A stretch of DNA of 36,211 nt. Origin: Hellea sp. GTDB taxonomy: Bacteria; Pseudomonadota; Alphaproteobacteria; Caulobacterales; Maricaulaceae. Numbering within the stretch: the stretch's first letter is position 1; each line of letters opens with the position of its first letter. The notes beneath the pieces were generated by a model. The model was not told the origin of the DNA. It did not search any database and worked only from the letters and a program-made list of their open reading frames with translations. Where the stretch lies: contig JAHDDT010000001.1 of NCBI GenBank assembly GCA_020629195.1, forward strand, positions 1 to 36,211, written 5' to 3'. Below, in pieces: positions 16,273 to 24,604 of the stretch. Both the position numbers and the translations under genes were made by a program.

Positions 16273-16608
16273 ATGTTTGAAATTCATTGTCCTTATTGCA
16301 ACGAAAAGCGGCCTGAGATTGAGTTCGCTTATGCAGGTGAAGCGCATTATGTGCGCCCAACGGCAAAAGAGCAGAGCGAAATGTCTGATGAAGACTGGTC
16401 ACGCTATATGTTCATCCGCGATAATAAACGCGGTGAACATGCTGAACGTTGGTGGCACAATGCGGGATGTAATATGTTTTTCAACGCTATTCGCAACACG
16501 GTTACCGATAAATTCGTGATGACCTATAAAATGGGGTTGCCGCCCCGAACTGACAAACAGATTGATGCGGCTCGACGAACAGATGCCAAAGAAAAGGCGT
16601 CATCATGA
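16273..16608 (+). CDS. soxD: Heterotetrameric sarcosine oxidase subunit delta
   Basis: This 111-residue protein carries the zinc site typical of SoxD: Cys6 and Cys9 in HCPYC, then His62 and Cys66 in WWHNAGC. The first GEAHYVRP and later NTVTDKFVMTYKMG segments are family landmarks. The start has the leader AGAGGATAAGAG, and its TGA overlaps the soxA ATG by four bases. It is a structural subunit, with no catalysis of its own known. Confidence 0.95.
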   Translation: MFEIHCPYCNEKRPEIEFAYAGEAHYVRPTAKEQSEMSDEDWSRYMFIRDNKRGEHAERWWHNAGCNMFFNAIRNTVTDKFVMTYKMGLPPRTDKQIDAARRTDAKEKASS

Positions 16609-19565
16609 GCGCTTTTCGTAAAACAGGTCGAGGCCGTGTTGACGCTTCAAAGGTGATTAATTTCACTTTTGATGGCAAGTCTTATCAAGGCGTTCAAGGT
16701 GATACAGTCGCATCAGCTTTACTGGCCAATGGCAATCATCTCATGGGCCGCAGTTTTAAATATCACCGCCCGCGCGGGGTTTTAGGCGCAGGCTGGGAAG
16801 AGCCCAATGCGCTTATCGCTGTGGATAGAGGTAAGGGTCGGGTCACGCCGAATGTTCGCGCCACAACACAGGAAATCTATGAGGGTCTGAAAGCTGAGAG
16901 TCAGAACCGCTCACCGAATTTGAAGTTCGATATGGGGGCTTTCAACAATGCCTTTTCTATGTTCTTCCCAGCAGGATTTTACAACAAGACTTTCATGTGG
17001 CCGAAAAGCTTTTGGGATAAGGTCTATGAGCCTTTCATCCGGAATATGGCAGGTCTTGGCCCTGCGCCTGACGCGGATGACCCTGATGTTTATGCGAGTG
17101 TATATGGGCACTGTGAAACGCTGATTATCGGCGCGGGCCCCGCTGGCATTGCCGCGGCTCTGGCGGCGGCTAAAAATGGCGAGCGTATTATACTTGTCGA
17201 TGAGAATGCACAAATGGGCGGAAGCTTACTCTCCACTCCAAGCATTGAAATTGACGGCAAGCCCGCAGGCAAATGGCTCGAGACTTCGCTTAAGGCTTTA
17301 GCCAAAGCTGAGAACGTGACGCTGATGACGCGCACAACAGCAACAGGCTATTATCACGATAATTTCGTCGCGCTTGCGGAGCGTATAACGCACCATGTTC
17401 CAAATGCGGAAATTGGCAAGGTGCGCGAGGCGCTACACCGTATTCGCGCAGGGAAAGTTATTCTTGCCCAAGGCGGTATTGAACGTCCTTTGGTCTTTAA
17501 TGGAAATGATCGTCCTGGCGTCATGCTCGCCTCTGCCGCGCAGACTTATCTAGGCGAATATGGCGTTGCAGTGGGTAATGAAGTCGCCGTATTTACAAGT
17601 CATGATAGCGCCTATCAGGCTGCATTTGATGTGGCTGATGCGAACACCCGAATTGCCGCTATTATTGATGTGCGCGGCACTATTCGGGATGATCTCATCA
17701 TGGGCGCAACAGAGCGCGGCATAAAAGTTATAAAGTCCGCAGCTATCACCAAGACCTTTGGCAAGCTTCGCGTCAAAGCCTGTGAAGTTTACGAGCCTGA
17801 GAGTGGAAACAAAACGAAACTTAATTGCGACGCTATATTGATGAGCGGTGGCTGGACGCCAAGCCTGCATCTGTGGTCACATTCAAAGGGCGGAATTAAA
17901 TGGGATGCAGATTTAGCCGCTTATATTCCTGACGCGCCGAATGAGAATGCTGTTTGTATTGGGGCTTGTAATGGCGACTTTGGCATCGCGGCCGCTTTAA
18001 GCGCAGGTCATAAAGCGGGCGGGGGACGTAAGACTTATAAAACGAATGAAACTGATTTTGGAACAGGTCTCGTCCTGAGCAGTCTTCCAAGTTATCTCGA
18101 CAGCTCCAAGCAAAAAGCCTTTGTCGATTTCCAAAATGATGTGACTGAAAAAGATATTAAACTTGCGGTCAGCGAAGGCTTTAAATCAATTGAGCACGTT
18201 AAGCGCTACACCACAAATGGCATGGCGACTGATCAAGGTAAAACGTCCAACCTCAATGCATTGGAAATCGCATCCAAAGCCGTGGGTAAACCCATTGAAA
18301 AAGTGGGCCTTACCACATTCCGTCCGCCCTATACGCCGACGACATTTGGGACCTTTACAGGGTACCGCGATAATGAATTATTCGATCCGACGCGCAAGAC
18401 GCCCATTGACCCTTGGGCCGAAGCTAATGGAGCGGCTTTTGAACCTGTCGGGCATTGGCGCAGGGCGTGGTATTTTCCGAAGGAGGGCGAAGATATGCAT
18501 GCCGCCGTTGCGCGGGAATGTAAGGCGACGCGCGATAGTCTTGGAATTTTTGATGCCTCCACATTGGGTAAGATTGAAGTCGTTGGCCCTGACGCGGCAA
18601 AATTCATGAATTTGATGTACACCAACCCTTGGAGCAAGCTGCCTGTCTTAGGGTGTCGTTACGGGCTTATGTGCCGTGAAGATGGTTATATCTATGATGA
18701 TGGAGTTGTCGGTCGCATGGCTGAAGACCGTTTCCATGTGACCACAACAACTGGCGGCGCGCCGCGTGTCTATCGCCATATGGAAGATTATCTGCAAACT
18801 GAATTTCCTGAACTTGATGTCTGGCTGACATCCACAACCGAGCAATGGGCTGTGATTGCGATTAACGGGCCCAACGCTCGAAAGCTGATTGAACCTTTTG
18901 TTGAAGGCATTGACCTCTCTGCAGACTCTTTTCCGCATATGACCTTGCGCGAAGGAAAGATTTGCGGCGTTCCGACCCGTCTTTTCCGCGTGAGTTTTAC
19001 AGGCGAGCTTGGTTTTGAAATAAATGTCCCCGCTCATTATGGACGCATGGTTTGGGAAACACTTTTTGAAGAAGGCCAAAAATATGACATTTGTCCTTAC
19101 GGCACGGAAACCATGCATGTGCTTCGCGCGGAAAAAGGTTTCATTATTGTGGGGCAAGATACTGACGGAACGGTAACGGCGCATGATGCGGGGATGTCTT
19201 GGGCTGTCTCTAAAAAGAAAAGAGATTTTGTCGGGAAGCGTTCACTGGCGCGTCCTGACCTTGTGGCCGAGGGCCGCAAGCAACTTATTGGGCTTCTGAC
19301 GGAAGACTCTAAAGAGGTACTCGAAGAAGGCGCGCAAATTGTAGAGGATCCCAATCAGCCAATTCCGATGGACATGCTGGGTCACGTCACATCAAGCTAT
19401 TGGAGTGAATCCCTAGGGCGTTCGATTGCTATGGCTGTGGTGAGAGATGGATTTAACCGCATGGGCGAAACGCTGAACATCCCAATGCCCGACAAAGTCA
19501 TTAAAGCAAAGGTGGTCAAGCCCGTCTTTTATGATCCGAAAGGGGAGAGATTAAATGTTGTTTGA
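16605..19565 (+). CDS. soxA: Heterotetrameric sarcosine oxidase subunit alpha
   Basis: The 986-residue alpha subunit has the expected order of domains. First is an N-terminal 2Fe-2S-like fold of about 100 residues (FDGKSYQGVQGDTVASALLA, with GRSFKYHRPRG). Next is a pyridine-nucleotide domain with GAGPAG at 176-181 and VDENAQMGGSL. The C-terminal GcvT-type tetrahydrofolate domain and barrel start near residue 600 (RAWYFPKEGEDMHAA, FRVSFTGELGFEI, HDAGMSWAVSKKKRDFVGK). The folate domain takes up the methyl-derived carbon made at the beta subunit. The start overlaps soxD by four bases and the stop overlaps soxG by eleven. The length is normal. Confidence 0.96.
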   Translation: MSAFRKTGRGRVDASKVINFTFDGKSYQGVQGDTVASALLANGNHLMGRSFKYHRPRGVLGAGWEEPNALIAVDRGKGRVTPNVRATTQEIYEGLKAESQNRSPNLKFDMGAFNNAFSMFFPAGFYNKTFMWPKSFWDKVYEPFIRNMAGLGPAPDADDPDVYASVYGHCETLIIGAGPAGIAAALAAAKNGERIILVDENAQMGGSLLSTPSIEIDGKPAGKWLETSLKALAKAENVTLMTRTTATGYYHDNFVALAERITHHVPNAEIGKVREALHRIRAGKVILAQGGIERPLVFNGNDRPGVMLASAAQTYLGEYGVAVGNEVAVFTSHDSAYQAAFDVADANTRIAAIIDVRGTIRDDLIMGATERGIKVIKSAAITKTFGKLRVKACEVYEPESGNKTKLNCDAILMSGGWTPSLHLWSHSKGGIKWDADLAAYIPDAPNENAVCIGACNGDFGIAAALSAGHKAGGGRKTYKTNETDFGTGLVLSSLPSYLDSSKQKAFVDFQNDVTEKDIKLAVSEGFKSIEHVKRYTTNGMATDQGKTSNLNALEIASKAVGKPIEKVGLTTFRPPYTPTTFGTFTGYRDNELFDPTRKTPIDPWAEANGAAFEPVGHWRRAWYFPKEGEDMHAAVARECKATRDSLGIFDASTLGKIEVVGPDAAKFMNLMYTNPWSKLPVLGCRYGLMCREDGYIYDDGVVGRMAEDRFHVTTTTGGAPRVYRHMEDYLQTEFPELDVWLTSTTEQWAVIAINGPNARKLIEPFVEGIDLSADSFPHMTLREGKICGVPTRLFRVSFTGELGFEINVPAHYGRMVWETLFEEGQKYDICPYGTETMHVLRAEKGFIIVGQDTDGTVTAHDAGMSWAVSKKKRDFVGKRSLARPDLVAEGRKQLIGLLTEDSKEVLEEGAQIVEDPNQPIPMDMLGHVTSSYWSESLGRSIAMAVVRDGFNRMGETLNIPMPDKVIKAKVVKPVFYDPKGERLNVV

Positions 19566-20100
19566 TCAAGCCATCGATATCCCTGAGTGTTTAAACGCAG
19601 AGGCTCTAACGGTTTCGCTGATGGGTGAAAAAGCGCGCTATAGTTTGCGCCTTAAATCCGCAGATGTTAGCGCTATAAAAAAAGCGAGCGGTTTGAAGCT
19701 TCCCGCCAAAATTATGGGCGCATCGCACGGTAAAGACGTTACATGTGCAAAGCTCGGCCCTGATGAGTGGATTGTTATTGCTGACCCCGTCCAAAAGCCA
19801 AAGCTGGATAAGGCTCTGGCAAAAGTCTCTAAAGATTTTACTTGCAGCGTTACAGATATATCGCACCGCAATGTGGGGTTTGGCATTACGGGAGCAGACG
19901 CGGCAAAGCTTATAAATGTGGGATGTCCTCTGGATTTATCATTAGAAAAATTTCCCGTTGGCAAAGCCGTACGTACATTATTTGAAAGCGCGTCTATTCT
20001 TCTGATCCGCACGGATGAGCAGAGCTTTCATATGGAATGTTGGCGCTCCTTCGGCCCTTATCTGAGAGACTTTTTTGCGAGGGTCGTCACAACGCGTTGA
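19555..20100 (+). CDS. soxG: Heterotetrameric sarcosine oxidase subunit gamma
   Basis: The 181-residue protein is the small GcvT-fold gamma subunit. Visible landmarks are GPDEWIVIAD, VTDISHRNVGFGITGADAAKLINVGCPLDL, GKAVRTLF and the C-terminal SFHMECWRSFGPYLRDFF. The start ATG sits inside the end of soxA behind GGGGAGAG, indicating coupling. It is the last gene of the plus-strand run. Only 29 bases separate it from the convergent SDR gene, and I see no clear terminator hairpin there. The usual partners of sox operons (glyA, purU, folD) do not follow. Confidence 0.93.
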   Translation: MLFDQAIDIPECLNAEALTVSLMGEKARYSLRLKSADVSAIKKASGLKLPAKIMGASHGKDVTCAKLGPDEWIVIADPVQKPKLDKALAKVSKDFTCSVTDISHRNVGFGITGADAAKLINVGCPLDLSLEKFPVGKAVRTLFESASILLIRTDEQSFHMECWRSFGPYLRDFFARVVTTR

Positions 20101-20129
20101 AGGAATATTTCTTTTTGATATGGCTCAAC

Positions 20130-20855
20130 TTAAAGCGCCGTGTAACCCCCATCAATAGAAAGAATAGTTCCGGTAATATGCCTCTCTCGCGCTAGAAATA
20201 ATATCGCGCGAGAGACTTCTTGCGGCTCGGCGACATTGCCAATCGGAATGCTCTCCATGTTGCGCTTCACAACCGTTTCCGCATCTTTCGGATTGCTATG
20301 TTTAGAAAATAACATGGGTGAATTTATTGCGCCCGGCGCGACCGCGTTGACCGTTATTTTGCGCGGGGCCAATTCTAGCGCCATAGTTCGCGTTAATTGA
20401 TTTAGTGCGCCTTTAGAGGCGCAATAGGCCGCAAGCCCAGCCGCCCCGACTTGGCCGCAAGTCGACGAAACATTGATAATCGTGCCGTCGTCCAAATCTT
20501 GCTGCGCAAATTCACGGCTGAAATAGAACGGGCCATTGACATTTACGTCCATAATGAATTGCCAATCGTCATCATTCGTATCACGTGCATCCGCTCTGTG
20601 AATGGCCCCCGCATTATTGACAAGTACATCCACTGCGCCCGCTTGCTTAAAAGCGTTTAGGGCTGTTTGAGACTCTCTGACGTCACCTGCAAAGTAATCG
20701 TATCCTGTGTCTTTTAACTTTTCAGCTGTGCGTCCGACTAAAAATATATTTGCGCCTGCATCTGAAAACAGCTTGGCGCATTCCAAACCCACGCCACTAC
20801 CACCACCTGTAATGAGAACTGTTTTACCTTCGAAATTTCGGGGGTCTCCAGCCAT
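20130..20855 (-). CDS. Short-chain dehydrogenase/reductase
   Basis: The 241-residue classical SDR has the cofactor loop TGGGSGVG at 16-23, NNAG at 80-83, catalytic Ser130/131 in NVSS, and YCASK with Tyr144 and Lys148. The C-terminal GTILSIDGGYTAL is the usual oligomer strand. The segment FLVGR after the second strand (no acidic residue at its end, an Arg next) hints at NADP(H) preference. The start has a GTAGGATTTTC leader that overlaps the stop of the upstream SDR. It is the last of five genes in a minus-strand operon. An oxidation or reduction of a sugar-acid or hydroxy-acid intermediate is plausible next to an FAH-fold hydrolase, but the substrate is unknown. Confidence 0.9.
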   Translation of the reverse strand: MAGDPRNFEGKTVLITGGGSGVGLECAKLFSDAGANIFLVGRTAEKLKDTGYDYFAGDVRESQTALNAFKQAGAVDVLVNNAGAIHRADARDTNDDDWQFIMDVNVNGPFYFSREFAQQDLDDGTIINVSSTCGQVGAAGLAAYCASKGALNQLTRTMALELAPRKITVNAVAPGAINSPMLFSKHSNPKDAETVVKRNMESIPIGNVAEPQEVSRAILFLARERHITGTILSIDGGYTAL

Positions 20856-20862
20856 GAAAATC

Positions 20863-21606
20863 CTACAAATTTGGTAGCGGAAGTTTTGCCATACGGCCGC
20901 CCGCGACGATGATTTCTTGACCGGTTATAAAGCCTGCTTTGTCACTTGCCAGATAAAGGGCTGTATTGGCGATATCTTCAGGCAAACCCAAACGGCCCAC
21001 GGGATGCAGGCTTTTTATCTCGCTATCCACTTTCGCCCGGTCCGGATATTGACCGAGAAATTTTTCATTAAAAGGCGTGTTAATCCATCCCGGCGCGATG
21101 GCGTTACAGCGAATGCCGTGCGGCCCGTATTCTAGGGCAGTGTTATGGGTGAAACTCGCAACAGCGCCTTTAGACGCGCCATAAACACTATGTTGCGGGT
21201 TTGCGCCGAGGCCTTCGATAGAGCTTATATTCACGATGGCAGGTTTTTCTGAAACGCCATTCGTCATGAGCGGGAAAGCATGCTTGGTCATGAGGAATAC
21301 GCCTTTGACATTGATATCCATTACGCGATCCCACTGCTCTGTGGACATATCCTGAAGGGGAACTTCGATGCAAATGCCGGCATTATTCACGAGAACATCT
21401 AAGCGGCCAAATTCACCACTGACCATCGCCATTAATTTCTTGACGTGGTCTTCATCAGCGACATTTGTTTTGTGAAAGGTGTGGGCGGTCTCTGTGGGCG
21501 GGCGAATATCTGCGATAACGACGCGGGCGCCTTCAGCGGCAAAGCTATTTGCAATCGCAAGGCCAATATTTTGTGATCCACCCGTGACGATAACGACCCT
21601 ACTCAT
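20863..21606 (-). CDS. Short-chain dehydrogenase/reductase
   Basis: From the ATG at 21606 the product is 247 residues. A start at 21645 would add 13 residues buried in the FAH gene and lacks support, whereas the ATG at 21606 follows an AGGATCG leader. Motifs are TGGSQNIG at 8-15, NNAG at 74-77, Ser128/129 in NISS, and YGASK with Tyr142 and Lys146. The second strand ends IADIRPP, whose Asp favours NAD(H). It overlaps the FAH gene's stop by eight bases (ATGAGTAG). With the FAH-fold enzyme it recalls the keto-deoxy-fuconate/rhamnonate dehydrogenase plus hydrolase pairing of non-phosphorylative deoxysugar pathways. That link is only inference. Confidence 0.9.
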   Translation of the reverse strand: MSRVVIVTGGSQNIGLAIANSFAAEGARVVIADIRPPTETAHTFHKTNVADEDHVKKLMAMVSGEFGRLDVLVNNAGICIEVPLQDMSTEQWDRVMDINVKGVFLMTKHAFPLMTNGVSEKPAIVNISSIEGLGANPQHSVYGASKGAVASFTHNTALEYGPHGIRCNAIAPGWINTPFNEKFLGQYPDRAKVDSEIKSLHPVGRLGLPEDIANTALYLASDKAGFITGQEIIVAGGRMAKLPLPNL

Positions 21607-22441
21607 ATGGGACGATCCTGCTTTTTTGAGAGCCAAGCCCTGCAATCGTCGGTTCCATGATGTCGCCCGGCTTCATGTAAAGCTGTGGCTTCATGCCATA
21701 TCCGACTCCGGGTGGGGTGCCTGTGAACATTATGTCTCCTGCTTCCCATCTTACATATTGAGAGATGTTTGAAATAAGCTCAGCCACGGTAAAAACCATG
21801 TCACCCGTATTACTGCTCTGTCGCGTGACTCCGTTTATCGTGATTGAAATATCTAGAGCATTCGGGTTTGGAACATTTTCCTTAGTGACAAGCCACGGGC
21901 CGATAGGTTTCAGTGTGTCCGCGCTTTTCCCCTTCGTCCATTGCGTCCCGCGCTCAAGTTGAAATTGGCGTTCGGACACATCGTTACCCACGCAGTAACC
22001 TGCGACATGCTCCATAGCCTCATCGGCAGGAATATAGCTTCCGCCTTTGCCGAGCACGACCACAAGCTCTGCCTCCCAGTCAAGTTCTGTTCCGCCGCGC
22101 GGGATAATCACGTCATCATAAGGGCCGTTAATAGCTGTGCGTGATGTGAGCATGAACATGGGCTCACTAGGCGTTTCCAATCCTGCTTCTTGGGCGTGCT
22201 TGCCATAGGTGAGGGCGCATCCAATAATCTTGCCGATTTGCCCGATAGGCGGGCCTAAACGCGTGGAAGATTTTATGACGGGTAGATTTGAAAGCTCATG
22301 CTTTGCTAAGAGGCTCTCAGCACTACCTACCGTTTCACCTGTCCAATCGCTAACTAGCGAGCTTACATCTCTCCATATATTTTGGGCATCTATGATACCA
22401 GGCTTTTCCTGACCTTTTTCTCCAAACCGAATGAGCTTCAT
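21599..22441 (-). CDS. Fumarylacetoacetate hydrolase-fold enzyme (2,4-diketo-3-deoxy-acid hydrolase-like)
   Basis: The 280-residue protein has a complete FAH metal site: Glu123 and Glu125 in LDWEAELVVVLG and Asp154 in GYCVGNDVSERQ. It also has the substrate segment KSADTLKPIGPWLV and the C-terminal MFTGTPPGVG. This form resembles 2,4-diketo-3-deoxy-L-fuconate/rhamnonate hydrolases, which split a diketo acid into pyruvate and a smaller acid. Other FAH relatives decarboxylate or isomerise, so the reaction is not certain. It starts in an ATGA overlap with the epimerase stop and ends overlapping the next SDR, so all three are coupled. Confidence 0.9.
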   Translation of the reverse strand: MKLIRFGEKGQEKPGIIDAQNIWRDVSSLVSDWTGETVGSAESLLAKHELSNLPVIKSSTRLGPPIGQIGKIIGCALTYGKHAQEAGLETPSEPMFMLTSRTAINGPYDDVIIPRGGTELDWEAELVVVLGKGGSYIPADEAMEHVAGYCVGNDVSERQFQLERGTQWTKGKSADTLKPIGPWLVTKENVPNPNALDISITINGVTRQSSNTGDMVFTVAELISNISQYVRWEAGDIMFTGTPPGVGYGMKPQLYMKPGDIMEPTIAGLGSQKSRIVPYE

Positions 22442-23400
22442 GCGTTTTTTCCAATCAGTGATAATGCAAGTTCTGGCGTTAAAACATGCCTATCACGGGC
22501 CTTCCTAAAAATATCCAGAGTTTGAGCAATCCCGTCCCGCATAGACCTGTAGGGCGCAACGCCGAGCAATGTGTCTAGCGCTCCATCATCAGGCGCGTGA
22601 GGGAATGGCAAAGGTGAGCCCGCCATATGAATATCCGCCCCCTCGATTTGATGTTTGATGTCTGTGAGGACATCGGCAATGTCGGCTTCAGTGCCTTGCA
22701 TATCAAAGACTAAGGCGTCTTTTATATCTTTTGAAACGGCAGCGATAAATCTGTTTGCGGCGTCTTCAACATGGACAAAGGCAACGGGGCCTGAGAATGG
22801 AATAGTATAGCTTTGCTCAAACAAGGCGGCCAATATAGCCATAGTGGGCGCCGCGCTCATGCCTTGATCGCGGCCGGGACCATAAATCACGCCAGGCCTA
22901 ATGCACAGGCTCGGGACTTGCCAGTCTTGCCAGTAAACAGCCGCCATCTGTTCGCCGCAAACTTTATGCGCGCCGTAAAGCGTAGCCAAAAAATCATTAT
23001 CCCCCATGGCAGGAGAGGCAATGGAGCTGGCATAGGTCAGCCGTTTAATGCCAAATTTTCTAGCAGCTTCAAAGATGTGCGTCGTGCCGACCACATTGAC
23101 CTTAACACTTGTGATAGGGTCTGCTTTACAAAAGGGCACTTGCAATGCAGCGAGGTGAATGATGGCAGAGACATTATGTTTTTCAATCACGCCGCAGAGA
23201 CGCTCATAATCTGTAATGTCGCCTATTTCCCATACCACTTTAGCAGCATCATCCATTACTAAGGCAAGGCGTGAACGATTATCCGTCAAATCGAAGACAA
23301 TGGGTTTCGCGCCTTGCTCCGTTAGTTTTTTAACGGTCCAAGCCCCGATACACCCTGCGGCCCCAGTCACTAGGACAGACTTGTTTTTAAGATTTGTCAT
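22438..23400 (-). CDS. NAD-dependent epimerase/dehydratase (extended SDR)
   Basis: From the ATG at 23400 the product is 320 residues. The NAD loop is VTGAAGCIG (GAAGCIG at 13-19), and the extended-SDR active site has Ser125/126 in YASS and YGAHK with Tyr142 and Lys146. The segment LCIRPGVIYGPGRDQG is typical of nucleotide-sugar or hydroxysteroid-type epimerases. An alternative start at 23409 adds three residues. I prefer 23400 because it gives the TAATG one-base overlap seen at other junctions here. The real substrate may be a free sugar or acid and not a nucleotide sugar. It is the second gene of the minus-strand operon. Confidence 0.87.
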   Translation of the reverse strand: MTNLKNKSVLVTGAAGCIGAWTVKKLTEQGAKPIVFDLTDNRSRLALVMDDAAKVVWEIGDITDYERLCGVIEKHNVSAIIHLAALQVPFCKADPITSVKVNVVGTTHIFEAARKFGIKRLTYASSIASPAMGDNDFLATLYGAHKVCGEQMAAVYWQDWQVPSLCIRPGVIYGPGRDQGMSAAPTMAILAALFEQSYTIPFSGPVAFVHVEDAANRFIAAVSKDIKDALVFDMQGTEADIADVLTDIKHQIEGADIHMAGSPLPFPHAPDDGALDTLLGVAPYRSMRDGIAQTLDIFRKARDRHVLTPELALSLIGKNA

Positions 23401-24395
23401 TAACGACACGGCCCCGCAATTGAATTTCGAAATTTAAGGAGGGGTTCCAAAGCGGCGTCGAGCTGTTTGGTAAGAGCCTCATTATCGTCATGAAGACTGA
23501 CGGATTTAACAAGTTCTTCGAGCCTTGCCGACGCTCGCCAAGCTTCGTGCCGCGTTAATTCTGCGGGAAGCCCTGGGTCATCCCAGCTTAGCATATTGAC
23601 TGAGTTAGTCGCATCATTCGCCGTTGGCGGCGTGACGACAAAAGATGGTACCATCGTTATGCGTTCCGCTTTTTGCTTGAGGCGGCAAGCCCGGTGGAAA
23701 ATCATATTGCCTTGTTGCATAAATCCATATCCTGCTGCGGGGAAAGGAACCGTTATTGTTCGGTCTTGCGGGAGTTCTGTATCAAGCCCTTCTTCACCCT
23801 CAATACCGAGTAAGCGCTGCCCCTCCATTTTTGTCCCGTGGAAATATTGAAACTCTCCGCCCTCAAGCAACTGAGGGTCTGACACCATCATGACGATATC
23901 GAACGCAACGGAATCAATATGCCAACTATCAACGGCTTTGCGGATATCTTTCGGCGCATAATTCACCCCGCAAGCGACGGCCGGAACAGAGTGCCGTGCT
24001 AAGGGAACGCCTGCCATATTTGAAAGATAATCTGCCAGTTCAGGGCTGTCACAAAAGTCTTTGATAAATTGCGAGCGATAGCCCGCGCCGCGCACATAAG
24101 AGCCAAGTCTGTTAAGGCCCGTACCGATACTGACATTGCGGTTGTCATACATGGCGTTGCAAATTTCATGCATAGCCGCCACGCCTTCGCGGGATAAAAT
24201 TCTAAAGGCCGTTGAGACACCAAAGTCAGAAGGACAGTCGTCAATTTCCTTATCCGTATAACCCAGCTCTCCAAGGGTGGTGATTTTTTCAACAGGCCCT
24301 AATGCGAGATGTTTACCGGCTTCAAAGACCGGTTCTTTGCTCAGCTTTATATAGCTGGGTGGCCGTTGGTCAGGAAAAGGCAATGTAGTCTTCAT
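23400..24395 (-). CDS. Fe(II)/2-oxoglutarate-dependent oxygenase-like protein
   Basis: The 331-residue protein shows the double-stranded beta-helix metal triad: His159 and Asp161 in SWHIDSVAF, and His234 in NMIFHRACRL. Arg245 (AERITMVPSF) is a candidate for binding the 2-oxoglutarate carboxylate. EFQYFHG and GYGFMQQGN mark neighbouring strands. The N-terminal 130 residues are helical and not diagnostic. It does not match ectoine hydroxylase or gamma-butyrobetaine hydroxylase motifs that I know. Such enzymes hydroxylate or oxidatively demethylate small molecules. It is the first gene of the five-gene operon and is divergent from the BCCT transporter, so its substrate may be what that carrier imports. 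The substrate itself is unknown. Confidence 0.8.
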   Translation of the reverse strand: MKTTLPFPDQRPPSYIKLSKEPVFEAGKHLALGPVEKITTLGELGYTDKEIDDCPSDFGVSTAFRILSREGVAAMHEICNAMYDNRNVSIGTGLNRLGSYVRGAGYRSQFIKDFCDSPELADYLSNMAGVPLARHSVPAVACGVNYAPKDIRKAVDSWHIDSVAFDIVMMVSDPQLLEGGEFQYFHGTKMEGQRLLGIEGEEGLDTELPQDRTITVPFPAAGYGFMQQGNMIFHRACRLKQKAERITMVPSFVVTPPTANDATNSVNMLSWDDPGLPAELTRHEAWRASARLEELVKSVSLHDDNEALTKQLDAALEPLLKFRNSIAGPCR

Positions 24396-24461
24396 ATGCT
24401 GGGCTTACCAAGTTATATCTGCACGCGTTGTTTCGCCGCTCATCGATAAGGTCAATGTCTT

Positions 24462-24482
24462 AGCTCCTATGATAAGGGAGCT
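24462..24482. promoter_or_regulatory. Inverted repeat between divergent oxygenase operon and BCCT gene
   Basis: AGCTCC at 24462-24467 is matched by GGAGCT at 24477-24482 across nine bases. It sits in the 209-base divergent intergenic region, 67 bases upstream of the oxygenase start and 122 bases upstream of the transporter start. It could be a shared operator. The arms are only six bases, so chance is possible. Confidence 0.3.
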
Positions 24483-24604
24483 TAATACTTGCATTTAAAA
24501 CCGTGATTTAACAGCTCTCTTCGATGTCTTTCACAATTTACCGAGAAAATCATTTGATGCAGCCCTATGAGTCCCGCATAGATATTCGAAAATAAAGGGA
24601 AATT

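Noticed and set aside
18648-19184. 178-residue minus-strand open frame opposite soxA
   Set aside because: It is antisense to the conserved folate domain of SoxA and has shadow-frame composition.
21607-21645. Longer start for the SDR at 21645
   Set aside because: It would extend far into the FAH gene with residues not typical of an SDR N-terminus. The ATG at 21606 has an AGGA leader and begins just before the first beta strand.
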